Shown piece by piece: positions 18,018 to 27,262 of a stretch of 64,000 nt of DNA (position 1 is its first letter; each line of letters opens with the position of its first letter). This stretch comes from Oligoflexia bacterium (lineage in GTDB: Bacteria > Bdellovibrionota > UBA1018), in contig CAIZRG010000049.1 in assembly GCA_903935335.1 (NCBI GenBank), forward strand, positions 115,759 to 179,758, in the 5' to 3' direction. A program made the position numbers and the translations under genes. The notes under the pieces are model-generated. The model was not told the origin of the DNA. It was given only the letters and a program-made list of their open reading frames with translations, and did no database searches.

Positions 18018-18943
18018 AAAGCTTCATTTTGTTTTTCAATCATCGATTTTAATTTTTGAGCTAATTGAATTTTAGAAAACGAAATACAATCCAAAGGCAG
18101 AGGTTTTTCAGAACGACTCCAGCGCATCAGCCATTCGTCACCTAAGACTTTTCTTAAATCCCGCCACTGAGTTGAAGCAACCGTTGTGTCACGCTTTTTG
18201 CCAGTTGAAACACCATATCCCACATAAAATCCAGCCAACAAAAGGGCTGCTCTGACTGAAGTAGCTGAACAATAAGTATAAAGTTGTGTACTCTGCTGTG
18301 TGCTATGCAATGAGACTTGAGGTGTTTGAGCGACTTGAAGAAGGGATTGAAAGCAATTCATAGTCCAAAGATGTGGGGTGGATTGGGGTGAATAAAAATC
18401 ATAAAAAATGAGATCAGCAAGAGGAGAACCCCTCAGCGATTGAGGGAAATCACCTCCCTTCAAATCCCACCTCAAAAAAGCATCACCACATTGAAGCTCT
18501 AAGGTCCGTTTTTTTAGGAGAGTTCTCAACAGAGATTGATTTTTTTGAATAAAAGGAAGCAATTCAGCATTTTGAAGAGCATAATGAAGCCCCTCTAATT
18601 GATTTTCAAAGCTCACCAGGTGAATTCCACGCTTTTTTTTGGCTTTATAAAAAGTATCGATCACTGCAAGAGCATTCGTCGCCATCCCTAATCCCAAGTC
18701 ATAAATCACCAAGGGCTTAGAATGACTCTCTTCTAAACGATGAGCTAATTGGGATTGCTCTATGTAAAGATGCTGAGCTTCCACCCACGGACCAATCGTA
18801 GAATGCATGCATTCTCCTGTCACCTGATCTCGGATGGTATAGTCTCCACTTGGAAGAGCCTCCATTTGAAACTGCATGGATCCACTTTGAATGAGCTGAA
18901 CCCTTTGTTCAAGAAAATGGGAGGTCTCATTGAATTTTTTCAT
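18014..18943 (-). CDS. MnmC-like SAM-dependent methyltransferase (tRNA 5-methylaminomethyl-2-thiouridine type)
   Basis: 309 residues. The SAM-binding glycine motif is YDLGLGMATNAL; the acidic active-site block DLIFYDFYSPQSTPHLW and the later TYCSATSVRAALLLAGF and GKKRDTTVAS match the MnmC methyltransferase domain (DUF752). The family methylates the wobble uridine side chain of certain tRNAs. The FAD oxidase half of bifunctional MnmC is absent, as in many stand-alone MnmC2-type proteins. Divergent from leuS with only ~50 bases between them, so the two likely share a promoter region. Confidence 0.82.
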   Translation of the reverse strand: MKKFNETSHFLEQRVQLIQSGSMQFQMEALPSGDYTIRDQVTGECMHSTIGPWVEAQHLYIEQSQLAHRLEESHSKPLVIYDLGLGMATNALAVIDTFYKAKKKRGIHLVSFENQLEGLHYALQNAELLPFIQKNQSLLRTLLKKRTLELQCGDAFLRWDLKGGDFPQSLRGSPLADLIFYDFYSPQSTPHLWTMNCFQSLLQVAQTPQVSLHSTQQSTQLYTYCSATSVRAALLLAGFYVGYGVSTGKKRDTTVASTQWRDLRKVLGDEWLMRWSRSEKPLPLDCISFSKIQLAQKLKSMIEKQNEAF

Positions 18944-18993
18944 TTTTTTCCCCTTACTTGCACTTCCTACAGAGAATGTGCGAAGAAATCAGA

Positions 18994-21405
18994 ATGTCTT
19001 ATCATCCAAAAACAATCGAATCTAAGTGGCAAAAATTTTGGGAAGACCGTAGTGTTTTTCGTTCCGAAATTGAAAGTAAAAAACCCAAATACTATATTCT
19101 GGATATGTTTCCCTATCCCAGCAGCTCCGGATTACACGTAGGGCATCCCGAAGGATATACAGCGACTGACATTATTGCCCGCTATAAGAGAGCTCAAGGA
19201 TTTAATGTTTTACACCCCATCGGCTGGGATGCCTTTGGCTTACCTGCAGAGCAATACGCTCTTCAAACAGGAGTTCATCCTGGAAAAACAACTTTGAATT
19301 CTATTCAAAACTTTAAGAGGCAACTCAAATCTCTGGGCTTTAGCTATGACTGGTCCAGAGAGATCACTACCTGCAATCCAGATTTTTATCATTGGACACA
19401 GTTCATTTTCCTAAAACTGCATGAAAAAGGTTTAGCCTATCAAAAAGAGGCCCCAGTCAATTGGTGCCCAGCCTTAAAAACAGTTTTAGCCAATGAAGAA
19501 GTTGTTGATGGAAAATCGGAAAGGGGAAATCATCCTGTTTACCGCGTCCCGATGAAGCAGTGGATGTTAAAAATCACAGCTTATGCTGAACGACTTCTTC
19601 AAGACCTTGAAACCCTGGACTGGCCAGAAAGCACAAAAGATCTTCAAAGAAACTGGATTGGAAAGAGCGAAGGCTTACAGCTTAAATTCCAAGTCATTGA
19701 TTCCAAAGAACAGATCGAGGTTTTTACGACTCGCCCTGATACGCTCTTTGGTGTTACATACCTGGTCTTAGCTCCGGAACACCCTTTGGTTGAAAAAATC
19801 ATGCTAGAGCCTTATCAAAAAGAGGTGATCGAGTATCGAAAACAAGCGATTCAAAAATCTGAAATTGCCAGACAAGAGGTGAGCTCCGAAAAAACAGGGA
19901 CCTTCACTGGAGCATTTGCCATCAACCCCATTTCTCAAGAAAAAATTCCGATCTGGATCGCAGATTACGTTTTGCTGGGATATGGAACGGGAGCCATCAT
20001 GGCAGTCCCTGCTCACGATCAGCGAGATATGGATTTTTCTAAAAAATTTCATCTCCCCATTAAGAAAGTCGTTGAATCCTCTCAAAAAGTTTCAGAAGAA
20101 GCTTCAGATTGTTTGAGTGCTGAAGGAGTTGCAATTCACTCCGGATTTATGAATGGAATGCCCACACAAAAAGCCAAGAAAGCTGCTATTGCTTGGGCAC
20201 AAAAGCAAGGAATTGGAACTCCAACTGTTCAATATAAACTGAGAGATTGGTTATTTTCTCGCCAACGCTACTGGGGAGAGCCCTTTCCGATTCTACATTT
20301 GGAAGATGGCTCAATAAAGACGGTACCCCTCAATGAACTTCCAGTCATTTTACCTCAAGTCGATAGTTACGAGCCTACAGGCACTGGAGAAAGCCCACTG
20401 GCTTCTGCCTTAGAATGGGTCAACCTAGAAGATCCACAAAGCCATCAAAAAGCTCGGAGAGACACAGATACAATGCCCGGATCTGCTGCTTCCTCTTGGT
20501 ATTTTCTCAGATTTTGTGATCCTCATAACTCTCAAATGCCCTTTAGTCCAGAATCAGAAAAATATTGGATGCCCGTCGATCTCTATTTGGGAGGTCCCGA
20601 ACATGCTGTAGGGCATTTACTTTATTCGAGATTCTGGACCAAAGTTTTATACGACATCGGGTTAGTCAGTCATTCAGAACCTTTTAAAAAATTAGTCCAC
20701 CAAGGGATGATTCTCGGTGAAGACGGCGAAAAAATGTCTAAATCTCGAGGCAACGTCATTAATCCCGATCATGTCATCCTAGAATACGGAGCAGATACTC
20801 TTCGAATTTATGAAATGTTCATGGGTCCACTCGAAAAGGATAAGCCTTGGTCAACTTCAGCCATTGAAGGATCCCACCGTTTTCTTCAACGCATTTGGAG
20901 ACTTTTTTTTGAAGCTCAATTCGGAGAAATTGAACCTACTCCAGAAGACCTCAAAATGACTCATAAGACGATTCAAAAAGTCACGCAGGACATTGAAAAC
21001 CTACGATTCAATACCGCCATTAGTCAAATGATGGTTTTTGTGAATTATATGACTCAACTGACTACTCAACCCAAAAACTGCTTAAAACCTTTTGTTCAGC
21101 TGCTCAATCCATTTGCTCCCCATTTAGCAGAGGAGCTTTGGGAAAAACTAGGAGAGAAATCTCTTCTCACATCTGAAGCTTGGCCCACCTTTGATCCTCA
21201 ATTAGCTCAAGATGATCGGATTATCATTGCAGTCCAGGTACTCGGAAAAACCCGTGGTACAGTTGAAGTGAAACCTCACTGCCTGCAAGAAGAGGTTGAA
21301 AAATTAGCACGACAACTTCCTGCCGTAGCTAAGCAGCTGGATGGAAAAACCGTCAGAAAAGTGATTTTTGTTGAAGATAAGATTTTGAACTTCGTTATGA
21401 GCTAA
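18994..21405 (+). CDS. leuS: Leucyl-tRNA synthetase
   Basis: A class I synthetase of 803 residues from ATG 18994 (MSYHPKTIESKWQKFW, the usual bacterial opening). Upstream in-frame starts at 18976 and 18958 would add non-conserved residues. HIGH-type motif HVGH is at 48-51 and KMSKS at 580-584; between them are the CP1 editing domain (~220-400, with TTRPDTLFGVTY) and the RDWLFSRQRYWGEP block. It charges tRNA-Leu. The length is near the normal bacterial range (~800-870). It is followed by prs after 61 bases. Confidence 0.97.
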   Translation: MSYHPKTIESKWQKFWEDRSVFRSEIESKKPKYYILDMFPYPSSSGLHVGHPEGYTATDIIARYKRAQGFNVLHPIGWDAFGLPAEQYALQTGVHPGKTTLNSIQNFKRQLKSLGFSYDWSREITTCNPDFYHWTQFIFLKLHEKGLAYQKEAPVNWCPALKTVLANEEVVDGKSERGNHPVYRVPMKQWMLKITAYAERLLQDLETLDWPESTKDLQRNWIGKSEGLQLKFQVIDSKEQIEVFTTRPDTLFGVTYLVLAPEHPLVEKIMLEPYQKEVIEYRKQAIQKSEIARQEVSSEKTGTFTGAFAINPISQEKIPIWIADYVLLGYGTGAIMAVPAHDQRDMDFSKKFHLPIKKVVESSQKVSEEASDCLSAEGVAIHSGFMNGMPTQKAKKAAIAWAQKQGIGTPTVQYKLRDWLFSRQRYWGEPFPILHLEDGSIKTVPLNELPVILPQVDSYEPTGTGESPLASALEWVNLEDPQSHQKARRDTDTMPGSAASSWYFLRFCDPHNSQMPFSPESEKYWMPVDLYLGGPEHAVGHLLYSRFWTKVLYDIGLVSHSEPFKKLVHQGMILGEDGEKMSKSRGNVINPDHVILEYGADTLRIYEMFMGPLEKDKPWSTSAIEGSHRFLQRIWRLFFEAQFGEIEPTPEDLKMTHKTIQKVTQDIENLRFNTAISQMMVFVNYMTQLTTQPKNCLKPFVQLLNPFAPHLAEELWEKLGEKSLLTSEAWPTFDPQLAQDDRIIIAVQVLGKTRGTVEVKPHCLQEEVEKLARQLPAVAKQLDGKTVRKVIFVEDKILNFVMS

Positions 21406-21466
21406 GCACTCCACTGAACTGACAGATCACTTGTGACTTTTATGGTCTTAGGGTATCCCATGAAAT

Positions 21467-22417
21467 ATGCGAATGAGAGAGTGGGTTGTACTATCTGGAA
21501 ACGCCAATCGTCCTTTGGCTCAAAAAATTTGTGACAAATTAGGAAAAAATCTCGGTCGCTGTGACGTTCGTCGTTTTAGTGATGGAGAAATCTTTGTTGA
21601 AATTGGTGAGAACGTTCGAGGAAGAGATGTTTATCTCATCCAAAGCACTTGCCAACCGGTCAATGAAACTCTTATGGAGCTTTTGGTGATCATTGATGCG
21701 CTCAGACGAGCAAGCGCTAAAGAAATTACAGCCGTTTTGCCCTATTATGGATATGCTCGACAAGACAGAAAAGTTGCACCCAGAACACCCATTAGTGCAA
21801 AATTAGTGGCTGACTTGATCGTTGCAGCAGGAGCTACTCGAATTGTATCGATGGACCTTCATGCTGGACAAATTCAAGGTTTCTTCAATATCCCTTTTGA
21901 TAATCTATTTGCTTCACCCGTAATCCTAGACTACCTAAAAAAGGAAATGCCTGATTTAAAAAATCTGGTGATTGTTAGTCCAGATGCCGGCGGTGTCGAG
22001 CGGGCACGGGCTTTTGCAAAAAGGTTAGATGCCACTGTAGCCATGATTGATAAAAGACGAGTTGGGCCTAATATTGCTAAAGCCATGAATATCGTAGGTG
22101 AAGTTGAAGGAAAAATCGCCCTTATTTTAGATGACCTGATCGATACAGCTGGAACGCTCACAGAAGCAGCCCATGCGGTTGCAAATCATGGTGCTTCAAA
22201 AGTGTTTGCAGCAGCAACCCACGGGGTCTTATCTGGACCGGCTCTCAAGCGTATTCATGAATCTCAAATTGAGAGAGTCATTATTTCAGATACCATTCCT
22301 CTCTGCCCTGAAGCTGTACTAGAATCTAAAATCATTCAATTGTCTGTTTACAATTTACTGGCAGAAGCGATTCATCGGATTCACAACTATGACAGTGTCA
22401 GCAGCTTATTTATTTAA
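21467..22417 (+). CDS. prs: Ribose-phosphate pyrophosphokinase (PRPP synthetase)
   Basis: 316 residues, usual length. Visible motifs are FSDGEIFVEI, YYGYARQDRK, SMDLHAGQIQGFF, the flexible-loop region near 195-200 (KRRVGPN) and the PRPP-binding LILDDLIDTAGT. It makes PRPP from ribose 5-phosphate and ATP for nucleotide, His and Trp synthesis. Start ambiguity: ATG at 21467 and at 21473 are both in frame. Pth follows after three bases. The rplY/ctc gene often found between prs and pth in other bacteria is absent here. Confidence 0.97.
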   Translation: MRMREWVVLSGNANRPLAQKICDKLGKNLGRCDVRRFSDGEIFVEIGENVRGRDVYLIQSTCQPVNETLMELLVIIDALRRASAKEITAVLPYYGYARQDRKVAPRTPISAKLVADLIVAAGATRIVSMDLHAGQIQGFFNIPFDNLFASPVILDYLKKEMPDLKNLVIVSPDAGGVERARAFAKRLDATVAMIDKRRVGPNIAKAMNIVGEVEGKIALILDDLIDTAGTLTEAAHAVANHGASKVFAAATHGVLSGPALKRIHESQIERVIISDTIPLCPEAVLESKIIQLSVYNLLAEAIHRIHNYDSVSSLFI

Positions 22418-22420
22418 AAA

Positions 22421-23008
22421 ATGAAAATCATTGTCGGACTCGGAAACCCTGGACCAAAATACGAAACAACTCGCCACAATTTAGGATTCTTAGCCCTGGA
22501 TCACCTCATTGAGCGATGGAAAGCTACGGGTCCTATCGTCAAACACCAGGCTGAGATCTACTCAGCGAAGTTTAAGAATATGAATCTTTTTTGCTTAAAA
22601 TCTTTGACTTTTATGAATCTTTCAGGGAGGAGCATTGCCCCTCTCTTTCATTTTTATCGCTGTTCTCCGAATGATTTAATTGTCATCCATGATGATTTAG
22701 ATCTTCAATCCATGACTTTGCGCCTAAAAACCGGTGGGGGAACAGGGGGTCACAATGGTCTGCGATCTATTGACGAAAATCTTGGAAAAGATATGAATCA
22801 ATACCACAGAGTTCGAATTGGAATTGGTCGTCCTACAGCTTCTGAATCATCACAAGCTGTCTCTGCAGCAGATTACGTTTTAGAGCGACTCAATACAGAA
22901 GAACTCAAAGCGTTCGAAGCATTACTCGATCCGATTGCAGGAGCTATTGAAGAGATCCTCCAAGGAAGAGTTCAAAATGCGATGAATCAATATCATCGCT
23001 CAAAATAA
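22421..23008 (+). CDS. pth: Peptidyl-tRNA hydrolase
   Basis: 195 residues with the family opening VGLGNPGPKYETTRHN; the catalytic His is H19 and the substrate-contacting Asn N9. The second acidic block is IHDDLDL (~89-95), followed by the GGGTGGHNGLRS loop. It releases peptides from prematurely dissociated peptidyl-tRNA. Packed three bases after prs and 12 bases before ychF, so these three genes form an operon. Confidence 0.97.
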   Translation: MKIIVGLGNPGPKYETTRHNLGFLALDHLIERWKATGPIVKHQAEIYSAKFKNMNLFCLKSLTFMNLSGRSIAPLFHFYRCSPNDLIVIHDDLDLQSMTLRLKTGGGTGGHNGLRSIDENLGKDMNQYHRVRIGIGRPTASESSQAVSAADYVLERLNTEELKAFEALLDPIAGAIEEILQGRVQNAMNQYHRSK

Positions 23009-23020
23009 GGAGTAAAAACG

Positions 23021-24124
23021 ATGGGATTTCAATGTGGAATTGTAGGCCTACCTAATGTCGGAAAATCGACTATTTTTAATGCTCTGACCTCAGCAAAAGC
23101 TGAAGCAGCCAACTATCCCTTTTGTACAATTGATCCCAATACAGGGATTGTTAAAGTTCCAGATCTAAGACTAGAAGCCATTGCTCAATACATCCCTCCC
23201 AACAAGTTAGTGCCAGCCAGTATGGTATTTGTCGATATTGCAGGACTCGTCAAAGGAGCTTCTCAAGGAGAAGGCTTAGGAAATCAGTTTTTAGGTCATA
23301 TCCGAGAAACTCAAGCCATTGCTCATGTGGTTCGCTGTTTTTCAGATCCCAATGTCATCCATGTTGATGGATCCGTTGAACCTCTCCGAGATATTTCAGT
23401 GATTGATACAGAGCTTATTTTTGCTGATTTGGACACCGTCAACAAGCGATTCTCATCCATCCAAAAAGCAGCTCGAGCTGGAAGCGATAAAAAATCAGCA
23501 GCTATCTTATCTGTTCTTGAACCCGTGAAAGCGGCTTTGGAATCAGGCAAGCCCGTTCGATCCCTTGATCTGAGTGAAGAGGAACTCCAACTCATCTATG
23601 ATTTTCACTTAATTACTTCAAAAAAAGTCATGTATGTCGCCAATGTCGATGATCATGACATTGGAAAAACGGAGGCTAACCCCTATGTCAAAACCTTAAA
23701 CGAATATGCTAAAAAAGAGGGAAGTCCTGTCATTCAGATTTGTGGCAAAATTGAATCAGAAATGGCTGAGCTCTCCCAAGATGAAAAAATTTCCTTTCTC
23801 AAAGAAATGGGAATGGAGGAACCCGGACTCAATCGAGTGATTCGAGCAGGCTATGACTTATTGGGCTTGCAAACTTATTTTACTGCAGGTGAAATTGAAG
23901 TTCGGGCTTGGACCATCCAAAAAGGCTGGAAAGCACCCAAAGCTGCCGGAGTCATTCATACAGACTTTGAAAAAGGTTTTATTAAAGCTGAAGTTTATCA
24001 CTATGACGATCTCATGAAGCACAAAACTGAACAAGGTATTCGGGATGCAGGAGCTTTACGACTCGAAGGGAAAGACTACATCGTCCGAGATGGTGACATC
24101 ATGCATTTCCGGTTCGCAGTTTAA
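23021..24124 (+). CDS. ychF: Redox-regulated ATPase / ribosome-binding GTPase-fold protein YchF
   Basis: 367 residues. The P-loop is GLPNVGKST at the N-terminus, with NYPFCTIDPN (switch I), DIAGLVKGAS (G3) and the coiled helical insertion; the C-terminal TGS domain (~280-365) includes EVRAWTIQKGWKAPKAAGVIH. YchF/OLA1 prefers ATP and associates with ribosomes. A ribosome-binding site (AAGGAG) precedes the ATG by eight bases. The 3' end overlaps the convergent slt gene by 26 bases. Confidence 0.97.
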   Translation: MGFQCGIVGLPNVGKSTIFNALTSAKAEAANYPFCTIDPNTGIVKVPDLRLEAIAQYIPPNKLVPASMVFVDIAGLVKGASQGEGLGNQFLGHIRETQAIAHVVRCFSDPNVIHVDGSVEPLRDISVIDTELIFADLDTVNKRFSSIQKAARAGSDKKSAAILSVLEPVKAALESGKPVRSLDLSEEELQLIYDFHLITSKKVMYVANVDDHDIGKTEANPYVKTLNEYAKKEGSPVIQICGKIESEMAELSQDEKISFLKEMGMEEPGLNRVIRAGYDLLGLQTYFTAGEIEVRAWTIQKGWKAPKAAGVIHTDFEKGFIKAEVYHYDDLMKHKTEQGIRDAGALRLEGKDYIVRDGDIMHFRFAV

Positions 24125-25973
24125 TTTCTTGATCCGAAGGCAATTTAGCAGGAGTCTCAGGAGGTCCATATATATTCCAAAAATAATTTAAACTCTTTTT
24201 AGATTCTCCGCTCAATTTTCTTGAATACCAATAATAATTTCTGATAATAGCAGCTACATATTCGCGAGTTTCCCGGTAAGGAATCGATTCAATAAACTCA
24301 AGCATATCCTGCTTTTTCTCAGACCCTTTAAGCCATCGGTCCACTGCGGCTGGCCCGGCATTATACCCAGCAAGAGCAAATACAATATTTCCATTGTACT
24401 TTTTAAGTAATTTTCCAAGATATTTAGTTCCAATACGGACATTGTGTTCAGCTTCTAAGAGATGAGGAACTTTAACTTCAGGGTCTGTATCTGAGGCTGT
24501 CAAGGGCATAACCTGCATTAAGCCCATAGCTCCAGCAGAAGAATTAGCATCTTCCACAAAAGCTGACTCTTGCTTAATCAAGCTCAAAACCAAAACAGGG
24601 TCAATCAAATTAGCTTCAGAATGTTTATTAATGACATTGAGAAAATGAACTGGGAAAACCATTCTTAAACCAAAAGAAGAAACAATTCCGTCATATCCCC
24701 TTTGAATCAACTCGCCTGCGATTTGAAATACATTCCCAAAATTTTTAGATTTATAATTCAGCATAGCCAGGTAAACTAGAAATGGACTCGATAGGCCCTC
24801 CCTGGCCTTTAAATCTCTCAGTTCAAAATGAACGAGGGAGTATGCTTTTTCTGTGATGAGTTCCTGTGCTCTTTTTAAATGAATCACTTCTTGAGGTAAT
24901 AATGCAGGGTCCTGATTGGTTGCCATTGGAAGATCTGCTCCAATCATAGATTCAATAGATCTTCCAGTTTCATGAGAAGCAAGAAAGCCATAGTAAGTCA
25001 GTGGGGACTCCATTTGAAGCCCCAGATAAACCTGTTGAGCTTTTTCTTTTTCATCTTGGAGACTCAGAGATTTCGCAAGCCAATAACGAGCTCGATAACG
25101 ATGAGAAGAGCGAGGAAAACGATTTAAAAATTCTTGAAAATTTTTGGAGGCATCGGCATACTTCGCAGACGAATAAGACTGCATAGCAGCGTCAAAAGCT
25201 TGTTGATCTAAGTCAGGACTTTTATACGGAATTGAAGATTTAGATACAGGACGAACTATTTTTTTTCTCTCTGAAATAAAAGGAAATCGTTTTTCAACTC
25301 GATTTAAAAAATCACGATCAGGTAAAAGCAAAGCTAATCTTTGAACCCACGCTTGGCAAAGCGGTGTGGGTTTATGGCTACAAGCTTCAAGAAAATACTG
25401 AGCTTTCTGAGTCTCTACAAGAGACAAAGAGTTCTGCAAGTGAAGCCGTTGTAAAGAAGTAGAGAAGTATTTCTGTGAATCTAGCCATTGCTTAAGCCCC
25501 CAATAGCTCACACCCGCAAGAAATTCAGCTTGCGCCATGTCCTTAGGTAAAGTTTTCAAAAAAGGTGAATAAGGATTCTTATTTTCAATTTGCAAACTTA
25601 AGGAGATCGCTTTTAAGGCAAATTTGAGAGCAAGTCCATATTTTTTCTTATCAATCCACTGTTGAGACTGCTGTCGAGAAGAGGACGCAGAGATCCAATA
25701 ACCAAAATCAGAAAAAAGATCATCCTTGAGTACTTTTGATGCAAGTTGGAGAGCTTCTGTATTTTTTCCACGAACAAGAGCCTCGTAAGCTCGCTTAATC
25801 GTTCGAGCTCTGATTGAAGGCTTACCTTTCTCGAACGAAGCTTGTAAGTCCTCTGCAGGTCTAAGCTTAATTTCTCGAATTATTTCAATCGATGAATAAC
25901 TCGTCTTAGAAGCTAGAATCAAAAGAAAGAAAAAACAAAAATGAACAAAGGATTCTCTCAATACACTCACCAC
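24099..25973 (-). CDS. Soluble lytic murein transglycosylase, Slt70 type
   Basis: 624 residues. A Sec signal peptide (~1-28, with core HFCFFFLLILAS) is followed by a long helical TPR-like superhelix (~50-440) and a C-terminal SLT domain. The catalytic Glu is E469 in IKQESAF, followed by SSAGAMGLMQVMP and ALAGYNAG. It cleaves peptidoglycan in the periplasm to 1,6-anhydro-muropeptides, which AmpG-type permeases (see 40.9 kb) can recycle. The start is GTG 25973 with GAGG nine bases upstream. It is 15 bases downstream of the HAMP protein gene, which makes a two-gene operon. Confidence 0.93.
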   Translation of the reverse strand: MVSVLRESFVHFCFFFLLILASKTSYSSIEIIREIKLRPAEDLQASFEKGKPSIRARTIKRAYEALVRGKNTEALQLASKVLKDDLFSDFGYWISASSSRQQSQQWIDKKKYGLALKFALKAISLSLQIENKNPYSPFLKTLPKDMAQAEFLAGVSYWGLKQWLDSQKYFSTSLQRLHLQNSLSLVETQKAQYFLEACSHKPTPLCQAWVQRLALLLPDRDFLNRVEKRFPFISERKKIVRPVSKSSIPYKSPDLDQQAFDAAMQSYSSAKYADASKNFQEFLNRFPRSSHRYRARYWLAKSLSLQDEKEKAQQVYLGLQMESPLTYYGFLASHETGRSIESMIGADLPMATNQDPALLPQEVIHLKRAQELITEKAYSLVHFELRDLKAREGLSSPFLVYLAMLNYKSKNFGNVFQIAGELIQRGYDGIVSSFGLRMVFPVHFLNVINKHSEANLIDPVLVLSLIKQESAFVEDANSSAGAMGLMQVMPLTASDTDPEVKVPHLLEAEHNVRIGTKYLGKLLKKYNGNIVFALAGYNAGPAAVDRWLKGSEKKQDMLEFIESIPYRETREYVAAIIRNYYWYSRKLSGESKKSLNYFWNIYGPPETPAKLPSDQEIKLRTGNA

Positions 25974-25988
25974 GGTATCAACCTCACT

Positions 25989-26543
25989 CTAATCTTTTCC
26001 TATCTGTTTTAAAGCCAGCAAAGCTCCTTCTAGATCGGGCTTAATAGGAGGAGGAATATGGTCTAAAATTTTTTCGATTCGAGAAATAGCAATATCAATT
26101 CCTCGTTTATCTTTTCCAATCTTTCGTCGAATCCCAATCATCATTGCATTGTAGTCAGAAGCTAGCTCTTGAAAATAATCCTTTTTTCTGAAGGTAAGCT
26201 TTTGATCAAAATTACCCGCTGCGGCATCCTGAAAATATTTTCGAAGCCGATACAAAGGACCTGCAATCTTATGGGACATAAAAATACTGATAATAAAAAT
26301 CAAAACAATCAGAATGATCTGGACCCCTAAAAGCAGCCAAAGCAGTTGTTGTCTTACATGCTCCAGGTGAGATAACTCAGGGCCCATAGGATCCATAGCT
26401 AAGTACCGAAATAAATAATCAAAAATACTTGAAATGATCAGAAGGTAGGTACAACTCACCCCTAAGAGCCAAGAAGACACATAAAAAGAAAATCGGAACT
26501 GAAACGGCTTATTAATGAGAATAATTTTTCGAACATATCCCAT
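25989..26543 (-). CDS. Membrane protein with HAMP linker, no output domain
   Basis: 184 residues: two membrane helices (~22-42 and ~68-92) flank a short periplasmic loop. A HAMP segment follows (~90-145; KIAGPLYRLRKYFQDAAAGNFD) and then a short coiled tail. There is no kinase, cyclase or MCP module after the HAMP, so it may work by dimer coiled-coil contact or with a separate partner. It lies directly upstream of slt, which hints at a link to envelope maintenance; that link is inference. Confidence 0.8.
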   Translation of the reverse strand: MGYVRKIILINKPFQFRFSFYVSSWLLGVSCTYLLIISSIFDYLFRYLAMDPMGPELSHLEHVRQQLLWLLLGVQIILIVLIFIISIFMSHKIAGPLYRLRKYFQDAAAGNFDQKLTFRKKDYFQELASDYNAMMIGIRRKIGKDKRGIDIAISRIEKILDHIPPPIKPDLEGALLALKQIGKD

Positions 26544-26583
26544 AACCTAAAGATATCACTTGCCCCCCTCTCTGTGAATCATT

Positions 26584-26898
26584 TCACTTGGAAGGAATCA
26601 AAAACCTTTCAACAGGCTTCCCTTCCTGGATATGAGATTGGACGATTTCTTGGACATCACTCGGCTGAATTTTCCCATACCAACTCCCTTCAGGATAAAC
26701 GACAAGCGAAGGACCTGACCCACAAACCCCTAAACATCCTGACTTCTGAACCCGAACCTTTTGAGACTTCCCAACAGCCGCTACTTCTTTCTTAAAGACT
26801 TCAATCAGCGCTTCTGAATTCTTGGATTTGCAACACCCCTTCGGATTTCCTGGAGGTCGTTCATTCGTACAGATAAAAAAGTGAAAATCGTAATTCAT
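26584..26898 (-). CDS. Thioredoxin-like [2Fe-2S] ferredoxin
   Basis: 104 residues with four cysteines in the pattern of the (2Fe-2S) ferredoxin family with thioredoxin fold: C10 (FFICTNERP), one of the pair in GCCK near 22, and C55/C59 in SGCLGVCGSGP, followed by VVYPEGSWYG. It is a small cytoplasmic electron carrier; partner unknown. It is a single gene between the HAMP/slt operon and tRNA-Asn. Confidence 0.9.
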   Translation of the reverse strand: MNYDFHFFICTNERPPGNPKGCCKSKNSEALIEVFKKEVAAVGKSQKVRVQKSGCLGVCGSGPSLVVYPEGSWYGKIQPSDVQEIVQSHIQEGKPVERFLIPSK

Positions 26899-27008
26899 TG
26901 ATCATTGCTATTACCATATATAATTAGTCTTGTATATCTGTTTTCTTGTCCTGCAAGGCTAGACAAAAGGCCTCGTTTAGACTAATCAATTAAATCTGAG
27001 TGAAAATT

Positions 27009-27083
27009 TCAGGAGTAGCTCAGTGGTAGAGCAGCCGGCTGTTAACCGGCTGGTCGGGGGTTCGAATCCCTCCTCCTGAGCCA
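27009..27083 (+). tRNA. tRNA-Asn (anticodon GTT)
   Basis: Acceptor TCAGGAG pairs with CTCCTGA, then discriminator G and an encoded CCA (27081-27083). The anticodon stem GCCGG/CCGGC closes loop CTGTTAA with anticodon GTT at 27041-27043; the T-arm has GGGGGTTCGAATCCCTC. The cloverleaf is complete. Everything immediately downstream is accessory DNA, so the 3' end is a candidate integration site. Confidence 0.96.
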
Positions 27084-27092
27084 ATTCAATCC

Positions 27093-27128
27093 AAACCCTT
27101 CGGAAACTTAAATGTTTTCGAGGGGTTT
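27093..27128 (+). terminator. Hairpin after tRNA-Asn, likely terminator
   Basis: AAACCCTTCGGAAAC and GTTTTCGAGGGGTTT form a long stem (with G-U pairs) around a six-base loop, ten bases after the tRNA. The right arm runs into a T-rich stretch, consistent with a rho-independent terminator, though the T tract is short and interrupted. Confidence 0.6.
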
Positions 27129-27262
27129 TGTGTTTCTAGAGTTAGAGAATCCTTAAATTTGGCGAAGTTAGCGAATACACCCAGCGAACTCCTGTTCTCT
27201 TTCAAAAAACCGAACTCGATTTCTGATCTATTTGCTTTTGTACTGCAACCACGTCTTCGTTA

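Noticed and set aside
27009..27083. Direct repeat of the tRNA-Asn end near 28786 as an attachment site
   Set aside because: Only about ten bases (GTTCGAATCC) agree, part of the generic T-loop text, so it is not evidence for an att site.
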